From Myxococcales bacterium (GTDB lineage Bacteria; Myxococcota_A; Bradymonadia; Bradymonadales; Bradymonadaceae), in the NCBI GenBank assembly GCA_007120615.1, contig SKNI01000336.1, forward strand, positions 1 through 10,794: a DNA stretch of 10,794 nt. Reading direction: 5' to 3'. Position 1 is the stretch's first letter. Each line of letters opens with the position of its first letter. The position numbers and the translations under genes were made by a program. Of this stretch, positions 1 through 4,778 are shown in pieces. Under the pieces are notes generated by a model. That model did no database searches. It was not told the origin of the DNA and worked only from the letters and a program-made list of their open reading frames with translations.

Positions 1-52
1 CCACATATCCGCCCGGTCCCGAACCAATCACCACCAAATCGTATTGAGTCAC
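1..52 (-). CDS. lpdA: Dihydrolipoamide dehydrogenase-like FAD oxidoreductase, N-terminal fragment
   Basis: Only the first 17 codons are inside the window; the gene runs off the left edge. Reading minus from a GTG at 52-50 gives MTQYDLVVIGSGPGGYV, the N-terminal beta strand and GxGxxG dinucleotide-binding loop of class I flavoprotein disulfide reductases. The Gly-Ser-Gly-Pro-Gly-Gly-Tyr form is typical of dihydrolipoamide dehydrogenase, the E3 subunit that reoxidises lipoyl groups of 2-oxoacid dehydrogenase complexes in the cytoplasm. The start is set by an AAGGAG Shine-Dalgarno at 64-59, six bases before the GTG. A related enzyme such as mercuric or glutathione reductase, or soluble transhydrogenase, cannot be excluded because the CxxxxC redox motif is outside the window. 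No other gene of a dehydrogenase complex is visible here. Confidence 0.72.
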   Translation of the reverse strand, partial: MTQYDLVVIGSGPGGYV

Positions 53-84
53 ACCCGTCTCCTTGACCGCATAAATGAAAGGAA

Positions 85-137
85 ATTTTAACCATTCCAG
101 TGGTCTCGAAACTTACTAGACCCCCCGTTTATGTCAA
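85..137 (-). promoter_or_regulatory. Candidate promoter(s) for the lpdA-like gene
   Basis: On the minus strand a perfect TTGACA (-35 consensus) lies at 137-132. A weak -10 (TAAGTT, 115-110) follows after 16 nt. A second -10-like TAAAAT is at 90-85 but lacks a good -35. Either would give a leader of about 25-50 nt before the GTG at 52. This is based on sequence similarity to sigma-70 consensus only, and the -10 elements are imperfect. The region also forms the 5' part of a spurious plus-strand reading frame, which supports its being non-coding. Confidence 0.33.
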
Positions 138-162
138 GCACTGTACGGAAGTCGAAGGTCCG

Positions 163-367
163 GTGAATACTGCGCGCTTCAGGTCCGGCAGTGAAGACTA
201 CGTGCTAGGAGACCCGAGGCAGGTGAAGACTGCGTGCTACCGGCTTGTGACGGCGTCCCCCGGGGAAAGGGGAGCGCAGTTAGCGACCCGGCACCCGGGG
301 GACGCCGTCACAAGCCTCCTGGCATGCACTCTTCACCCGCTCCGAGCCCGTAGCACTCCGTCTTCAC
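163..367. repeat. Five-copy array of a 17-bp core, three direct and two inverted
   Basis: The core is GTGAAGACTGCGTGCTA. On plus it occurs at 163-179 (degenerate), 191-207 (one mismatch) and 223-239 (taken as the reference). Inverted copies lie at 320-336 (about three mismatches) and 351-367 (two mismatches). Neighbouring starts are 28, 32 and 31 nt apart. The two orientations flank the long hairpin at 242-316, making the whole block roughly palindromic. The units vary too much, and are too few and too closely spaced, for a CRISPR. No transposase is adjacent. I do not recognise a named repeat family. The block fills the gap between the lpdA-like leader and the truncated BtuF-like remnant. Confidence 0.72.
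242..316. repeat. Perfect 23-bp inverted repeat forming a large hairpin
   Basis: Positions 242-264 are exactly complementary to 294-316, leaving a 29-nt loop at 265-293. The stem is very G+C-rich and contains TTGTGACGGCGTCCCCC. No T-tract follows on either strand, so a rho-independent terminator is unlikely. It sits at the centre of the five-copy array at 163-367. It could be a palindromic intergenic element, a remnant of a small non-autonomous mobile element, or a protein-binding or RNA-processing structure. The sequence does not decide between these. Confidence 0.8.
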
Positions 368-375
368 TCGCCCGT

Positions 376-849
376 GTCACCATCGGATCCATCGTCGGCC
401 GGCGCGACGAGGCCGAAGAGTTGGTCCGAAGCTATATCGAATCACTGAAAGAGGCCCGAGCCCGCACCGAGGCTCAGAGTCGACGACCGCGGGTGTATTT
501 TGAGGAGTGGGACGACCCCAGAATCACGGCCATCGAATGGGTCGGAGAGCTCATCGAGTTGGCCGGTGGTCAAAATATCTTCGCCGAAAAATCGAGCGGC
601 AAATTGGCCAGCGAGCGCTTCGTCGACGACGAGGCGATCTTGAGCGCCGACCCCGAGATTATCGCCGCCTCCTGGTGCGGCAAGAAAGTCGACATCGACA
701 GCATCAAAGCCCGCCCGGGCTACGACCAGCTCACCGCCGTAAAACAAGACGCCATCGTCGAGCTCGACCCGTCGATCATCCTCCAACCGGGGCCGGCCTG
801 TCTTACCGCCGGGCTGCAGGCCCTGGAAGCGATCATCCGGCCTACCTGA
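376..849 (+). pseudogene. 5'-truncated BtuF-type (cobalamin/iron-siderophore) substrate-binding protein
   Basis: The last 157 codons encode the C-terminal lobe of a type III periplasmic-binding protein of the BtuF/FhuD family, which delivers vitamin B12 or iron chelates to an ABC importer. Recognisable segments are VGRRDEAEELV, RVYFEEWDDP, WVGELIELAGG, an ADPEIIAASWCGKK strand and the terminal ILQPGPACLTAGL, in family order. Family members have about 100-120 further N-terminal residues carrying the signal peptide and first lobe. Here that half is absent. The same frame stays open upstream to a GTG at 100, but that stretch translates the lpdA leader and the repeat array and has no resemblance to the family. 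I see no ribosome site or signal peptide. The remnant ends 15 nt before the convergent thiI stop. It is most likely a decayed gene broken at the repeat array. Expression as a short protein is less likely. Confidence 0.75.
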
Positions 850-864
850 CGATCACTGCTAGCT

Positions 865-2355
865 CTAACTCACTTCGCCGCGTTGAGCGTATTTTCTCAG
901 CTTCGGCACCCCGCCGGAAAAACTAAACGCCTCAAAGCCCATCTCTCGCATCGCTTCGGCCAGAAATGCACTCTTCAGGCCGACCTCACAATAGAGAAGA
1001 TAGACCGCTTCTTTCGGCAAGAGACCGGCCTGCTCGATGGCTCGCTCCAGGGGGATATTAACGGAGTCTCGGTAGGACCAATTCTTGAACTCCCGCTCTC
1101 TTCGCAGATCGATGACCATGGCCCCTTTGGGGACCTTGCCGATCTGGGTATCCATCTCCTCCTGAAGGTCCATCTCCAGAACGGTCATATATTTTCGGTG
1201 TCGAATGAGCTCCTGTAAGAGTTCTTTGTCCAGCTTCTCCTCCACCTCGTCGAGATCTTCGGCGGTGGCGTCCACCGCCGGGGGCCCGCCGTCGAGAGAG
1301 CAAAACTCGGGGACCTGACTGGAGATATCGTGGGTGCCGACCAGCCTGGAGAGTTCGATGATCTCCTCTTTATTTCGGGCCACCAGGGGGCGAAGCACCG
1401 CAGTGGTGATGGGAGCGGAGATGGCCGCCAAATTTCGCAGGGTCTGGGAGGAGACCTGGCCGCAGGAATCTCCGGTGATCAGCGCCGGGTAGCCTTTATT
1501 CTGAGCGATCTCGTGTCCTACCCGAACCATGAGGCGCTTCAATAAGATCTGCCAGTAATGACCGTCTACTTTCTGGCGCATCTCGGCGATCATGGGTCGA
1601 AAATCGACGATATGCATCCTGGGGGCGAACCCGAAGGCCCAGCGCTCACAGAGAGCTTGAGTGACCTCCTGGACGGCGCGCTCCTGTGGGGGGCCGGCGA
1701 GGTTAAAGAATAAGAAGTCCATGTCCACGCCTCGGCGCATCATGCTCCAGGCGGCCACGGCGGAGTCGAACCCGCCCGACATCAACGCCAGCGCCCGGCC
1801 CTCTACGCCGTTGGGGAGTCCGGCCACGCCCAGGACTTCTTCGTCGTAGAAAAACGCCCGATCTCGTCGGACCTCCACGCCTACGCGCACCTGATGATCG
1901 TCGAGATCGACGGAGCCGCCAGCCTCTACGAGCTTTGACCCCAGCGCTCGATCGACGTCCATCGAGGTAAAAGGTATCTCCTGTCGAAAGCCGGCCCTTC
2001 TGGTTCGAACGGCGAAGGTTTTCCCCGCCACCTTATCGGCGAAGAGTTCCTCTCCGATGGCGACCACATCATCGAGGGTCTCCCACTGATAAGACCTGGT
2101 CCAGCTGATGCCCTGAATCCCGAAAATCCGCTGGGCCACTTCCACGGCCCGGCGATCTTCGGTGGCCACATCCACGCGAAACCATTTATCCCGGACCTTG
2201 GCCTCGATCCCCGCTCGTTCCAGGGCGTCCTGGATATTTCGAATCAATCGCCGGTTAAACGACTGTCGTATTCCCCGGCTTTTCGTCGTCACTTCTCCAC
2301 AGAGTCGCAACATCATCAACGACTCAAAGGGCCTGTCCGTCGTGCTCGTGCCCAT
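865..2355 (-). CDS. thiI: tRNA 4-thiouridine sulfurtransferase ThiI with C-terminal rhodanese domain
   Basis: This 496-residue cytoplasmic enzyme adenylates uridine 8 of tRNA and transfers persulfide sulfur to form 4-thiouridine. In enterobacteria it also supplies sulfur for the thiamine thiazole. Domain order: an N-terminal ferredoxin-like region, a THUMP RNA-binding domain (about 60-165), and the PP-loop ATP-binding motif SGGFDS at 193-198. The GDSCGQVSSQT motif (295-305) follows, with Cys where many family members have Leu. VPEFC, with conserved Cys352, is the counterpart of E. coli Cys344. A rhodanese domain (about 400-493) carries the persulfide Cys456 in LLYCEVGLKS, in the same place as E. 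coli Cys456. The ATG at 2355 has a GGAGAGG ribosome site immediately upstream (2364-2358). No partner cysteine desulfurase is in the window. The gene is separated from the upstream lipoprotein genes by a terminator-like hairpin, so it probably has its own promoter in 2356-2460. It is convergent with the BtuF-like remnant. Confidence 0.95.
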   Translation of the reverse strand: MGTSTTDRPFESLMMLRLCGEVTTKSRGIRQSFNRRLIRNIQDALERAGIEAKVRDKWFRVDVATEDRRAVEVAQRIFGIQGISWTRSYQWETLDDVVAIGEELFADKVAGKTFAVRTRRAGFRQEIPFTSMDVDRALGSKLVEAGGSVDLDDHQVRVGVEVRRDRAFFYDEEVLGVAGLPNGVEGRALALMSGGFDSAVAAWSMMRRGVDMDFLFFNLAGPPQERAVQEVTQALCERWAFGFAPRMHIVDFRPMIAEMRQKVDGHYWQILLKRLMVRVGHEIAQNKGYPALITGDSCGQVSSQTLRNLAAISAPITTAVLRPLVARNKEEIIELSRLVGTHDISSQVPEFCSLDGGPPAVDATAEDLDEVEEKLDKELLQELIRHRKYMTVLEMDLQEEMDTQIGKVPKGAMVIDLRREREFKNWSYRDSVNIPLERAIEQAGLLPKEAVYLLYCEVGLKSAFLAEAMREMGFEAFSFSGGVPKLRKYAQRGEVS

Positions 2356-2462
2356 TACCTCTCCATGGCCTTGAAATCTTTCGGATTTACTCCACCAAAC
2401 TGCACTTCCAGCGAAGCATTTACGCTGCCTGTCGTCACGTATAAGGCGCCAAAATACAAGGC

Positions 2463-2505
2463 AAAAATACGACGACCCATTCCCCGCAACAGGGAATGGG
2501 CCGTC
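2463..2505 (-). terminator. Rho-independent-like terminator after the DUF4168 lipoprotein pair
   Basis: On the minus strand a stem of 14 positions with one mismatch pairs 2505-2492 with 2484-2471 across a 7-nt loop; the inner nine pairs (CCCATTCCC/GGGAATGGG) are perfect. Three bases after the stem comes a run of five T (2467-2463). It lies 49 nt past the stop of the 183-residue lipoprotein and 108 nt before the thiI start, which separates those transcripts. The small offset between stem and T-run makes it weaker than a textbook terminator. A second, weaker inverted repeat (2514-2520 with 2534-2540) lies between it and the lipoprotein stop. Confidence 0.6.
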
Positions 2506-2553
2506 CTTAACGCAATTGAGCCGGTTTTTTCAACTCAATTCAATGCACGGTTC

Positions 2554-3105
2554 TTATTGCATCCTCTGTTCGAGACGTTGCTGAAGTTCGGGATCGCGCT
2601 CCAGACGCTGAGCGAGCATCATATACTCCTGAAACTCCATACCCGTGGACTCAACCTTCTCTTGAATCTTAGCGACCACCTCTTGTTGGACGGCCTGTGC
2701 TTCTTCGGGGGATTCCACAGCCTGTAATTCAGCCTGGAGTTCGCTCTGGACTTTCTGAACTTCCGTAAAAGCTTCGGCAAATTCGTCGAGGGTTGAATCA
2801 TCGACCTCTTCCATCTGCCCACCGGGCTGTGCCATTTGAGGCGGCTGTTGGGCTTCACCCGGTGCTCCCGGAGCTTCACCCGGGGCCGGTCTCTCCGGCG
2901 CTTCGGCTTGTCCCGGCTGTCCCGGCGCTTCGGCCTGTCCCGGCGCTTCAGGCTCTCCGATCTGGACCTGTTCACCGGAAGGTTCCGGAGCTTCTGCCAG
3001 CGGCGACTCCGCCTGTTCCGGTGCATCGCAGGCCGTCAGACCGGCAAAAGAAAGGCCCATGGCGAGCCCGATGGCGAGTAAACGTGTGGTGGTTTTCTTA
3101 AACAT
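2554..3105 (-). CDS. DUF4168-domain lipoprotein with Pro/Ala/Gly/Glu-rich linker
   Basis: This is a 183-residue predicted lipoprotein of unknown function. Residues 1-25 are a signal peptide with basic start, hydrophobic core and lipobox LTAC, so Cys26 would be lipidated. Asp27 follows; in E. coli, Asp at +2 favours retention in the inner membrane. Residues 30-97 are a low-complexity linker with repeated EAPGQ/EAPGAPG-like units, encoded by a repeated 'cccggcgcttcgg' DNA pattern. Residues 101-181 match the DUF4168 helical domain: a LDEFAEAFTEVQ helix, an ESPEEAQAVQQE segment, then GMEFQEYMMLAQRLERDPEL. No catalytic motif is visible. The ATG at 3105 has an AAGAGG ribosome site seven bases upstream. 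It follows the paralogous gene at 3165-3704 by 59 nt, probably in one operon ended by the hairpin at 2463-2505. An envelope or surface-associated structural role is inference only. Confidence 0.85.
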   Translation of the reverse strand: MFKKTTTRLLAIGLAMGLSFAGLTACDAPEQAESPLAEAPEPSGEQVQIGEPEAPGQAEAPGQPGQAEAPERPAPGEAPGAPGEAQQPPQMAQPGGQMEEVDDSTLDEFAEAFTEVQKVQSELQAELQAVESPEEAQAVQQEVVAKIQEKVESTGMEFQEYMMLAQRLERDPELQQRLEQRMQ

Positions 3106-3164
3106 TTGAACCTCTTTTGTGTTGTAGATTTTTCGACGAGTCTCGGACGAAATTCAGCCCGACC

Positions 3165-3704
3165 TCAATTAGCGATCGAGTCCACATGCGATTGAATTCG
3201 CTGACGAAGTCCCTCATCGTAGGCTAGCAAGTCGGCGATGGCGTTGAACTCCTCGACGGTGATGTCGTGGGTTTCTACGGCCTGGACGATCTCCACTTCT
3301 GCTTCTTCTTGCAGACCGGCCATTTCTTCGGCATCGGTGGCGGCTTCGAATTGCGGCTCATAGGCCATTCGAATGTCCATCACCGTGATATAGGCCTCGG
3401 CGAAGCTCTGGACCTGATCTTCGGTTACATCTTCAGCAGATGCGGGGAGATTGGCTCCATGATCTGGCGCCATCGGCTCTCCCGGAGCGGCACCCGGTTC
3501 TGCGGGTTCCGTCGTCGGAGGCGGCGCTTCTTCGCCGTAAGGGTCATCATAGCCATCCTCAGCCGGCTCTTGTGCTGGTTCGGTGGGTATCGGATCGTCG
3601 GCCGCATCCGGTGAGGACTGACACCCCATCGCAAACGCGAGCCCGACCGCAACTAATGTTGCGAGCATCGCCTTACCCAATCGGTCGAATCGATTCCGAA
3701 TCAT
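3165..3704 (-). CDS. DUF4168-domain lipoprotein with acidic Pro-rich linker
   Basis: This 179-residue protein is a diverged paralogue of the downstream lipoprotein, sharing layout rather than close sequence. Residues 1-27 are a lipoprotein signal peptide ending in AMGC, with Cys28 the lipidation site and Gln29 at +2, compatible with outer-membrane sorting in E. coli. Residues 30-90 form an acidic, proline-rich linker including DDPYGEEAPPP. The DUF4168 domain spans about 92-175: VTEDQVQSFAEAYITV, an ATDAEEMAGLQEEAE segment, then DITVEEFNAIADLLAYDEGLRQ. Function is unknown and no catalytic residues are evident. The start at 3704 has a strong AAGGAG ribosome site at 3715-3710. An internal Met13 could also start a functional signal peptide but lacks that site. 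It is the first gene of the pair and probably carries the promoter; a -10-like GATAAT lies at 3733-3728 but no convincing -35 accompanies it. Confidence 0.83.
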   Translation of the reverse strand: MIRNRFDRLGKAMLATLVAVGLAFAMGCQSSPDAADDPIPTEPAQEPAEDGYDDPYGEEAPPPTTEPAEPGAAPGEPMAPDHGANLPASAEDVTEDQVQSFAEAYITVMDIRMAYEPQFEAATDAEEMAGLQEEAEVEIVQAVETHDITVEEFNAIADLLAYDEGLRQRIQSHVDSIAN

Positions 3705-4018
3705 ACGTTCTCCTTATCTCAATTAAGATTATCGTCTGGCTGCGAAAGCCGGACATAGAATTGCCCTTACGCTTTCGGCAGCGCCTTACACCCCGACCCA
3801 ATCTGCAAGAGGTGTTCCAGAGCCTATTTTTGCGCTGATTCGGCTGTGGACACTGCTTTTTTACGTGCCAGAATAAAACATGTTGCAAAACACCACACCC
3901 GTTAAGAAGGGCGGCGGCTGGGACGTGGTCGTCCGCATGAAAAGAAAAGCGCTTTTTGTTCGAAGCGGACGGGGACGCAAATTCCGTCGCGTTTCCAATT
4001 TTTCGTTGGGGACTTCCA
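3705..4018. other. 314-bp intergenic gap before the lipoprotein pair
   Basis: No gene or RNA was recognised. Reading toward the lipoproteins it holds, near the transferase stop, a 7-bp inverted repeat (3930-3936 with 3965-3971) enclosing the 12-bp palindrome AAAAGCGCTTTT at 3945-3956. Nearer the lipoprotein start is a second short inverted repeat around 3743-3777 overlapping the likely promoter region. The 12-mer GGGACGTGGTCG (3920-3931) recurs exactly inside the tandem array at 10650-10661. No strong terminator for the upstream operon was found. The gap probably contains the end of one transcript and the promoter of the next. Confidence 0.5.
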
Positions 4019-4684
4019 TCAACCGTGCCAGGCCAGGCCAAGGAGGTGGTCCCCATTGATCTGGTGAAGCTCCACCTCCCAGCGCTGCGGGTCATCGTCG
4101 GGTAGCTCTTTGAGGTGGGGGTGGCCTTCGGCGTCGAATCGAAACACGACCCGATGAAGACCGGCGGAGATTCCGCGACCGTCGGCTTTCAACCAGGCTT
4201 CTTTTAGGACCCAGAGTTCCAGAAAGCGCCGATGTCGGCGGGTCTCCTCCAACTTCTCCAGATCCTCTCGCTCCACATCGCTGAAAAAGCGCCGGGCCAC
4301 CGCCTCATGGTCGACCTCTCGCTGGGCGGGCTCCAGATCGACGCCGACCCTCCCGCTTCGGGTTACGGCGACCACCACCAGCTCTCGGCTATGTGCGATA
4401 TTAAAATCGACGTTACTCATCGCCGGGGTCGCATTCTTTAGAAAGGGCCGTCCCTTATCCCCGGTCCTAAACCGCCAGTAATCGAGCTCCTTCGCACCGA
4501 TGGAGCTCATCACCTCCCGAATCAGGCGCCGGGTGGTGAGATAACAAACCCGGGACGGCTCGTGGCGAAAGCGCTCGTAACGCTCCCTCTCCCGCGGGCT
4601 TATCATCGCCAGAGTCCGCCGTTTCTCCTCATCGCTGAGCGCGTCGATTCGAGACAGGTATAGATCTATTTTGGAGTCGCTCAC
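4019..4684 (-). CDS. Sfp-type 4'-phosphopantetheinyl transferase
   Basis: It transfers the 4'-phosphopantetheine arm of coenzyme A to a conserved serine of acyl- or peptidyl-carrier proteins, activating fatty acid, polyketide or nonribosomal peptide synthases. From the GTG at 4684 the product is 221 residues, the usual Sfp/HetI size. It shows FNIAHS (94-99), the Mg-binding GVDLEP (114-119, Asp116 and Glu118), a FFSDVERE segment and the signature WVLKEAWLKADG (158-169, Glu162 and Lys166). The start is uncertain. The upstream in-frame stretch LRPPDPELIV resembles the N-terminal segment of some relatives, yet the only other in-frame canonical start seen is an ATG at 4864, which would overlap ppdK by 86 nt. 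The GTG has no good ribosome site, so reinitiation after ppdK or a rare start codon is possible. It is last in the operon and no synthase gene is nearby, so its carrier-protein partner is unknown. Confidence 0.88.
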   Translation of the reverse strand: MSDSKIDLYLSRIDALSDEEKRRTLAMISPRERERYERFRHEPSRVCYLTTRRLIREVMSSIGAKELDYWRFRTGDKGRPFLKNATPAMSNVDFNIAHSRELVVVAVTRSGRVGVDLEPAQREVDHEAVARRFFSDVEREDLEKLEETRRHRRFLELWVLKEAWLKADGRGISAGLHRVVFRFDAEGHPHLKELPDDDPQRWEVELHQINGDHLLGLAWHG

Positions 4685-4778
4685 GATGAGTTCGGGGTCA
4701 GGAGGTCTGAGTTGGAGCGCCGGTTTTATACCAACTCTCTCTTCTCTTCGCCAGATCGAGCGAGTCGCGCGCTTTTGA

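Noticed and set aside
242..316. Rho-independent terminator for thiI or lpdA
   Set aside because: Neither strand has a T-run after the stem, the loop is 29 nt, and thiI ends more than 500 nt away.
163..367. Possible CRISPR array
   Set aside because: Units are divergent, in both orientations, only five in number and with 11-15-nt gaps between cores; no cas genes are present.
100..375. Open frame continuous with the BtuF-like remnant from a GTG at 100
   Set aside because: It translates the lpdA leader, candidate promoter and repeat array, has no signal peptide or family resemblance, and shows no ribosome site.
3853..3870. Sigma-54-like TGGCAC...GC on the minus strand upstream of the lipoprotein pair
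   Set aside because: GG and GC are 11 nt apart; the strict requirement is 10, and the TT before GC is missing.
3945..3956. AAAAGCGCTTTT palindrome as a terminator
   Set aside because: It has no loop and an A/T-only outer stem, so a stable hairpin is unlikely; it is noted only as part of the intergenic gap.
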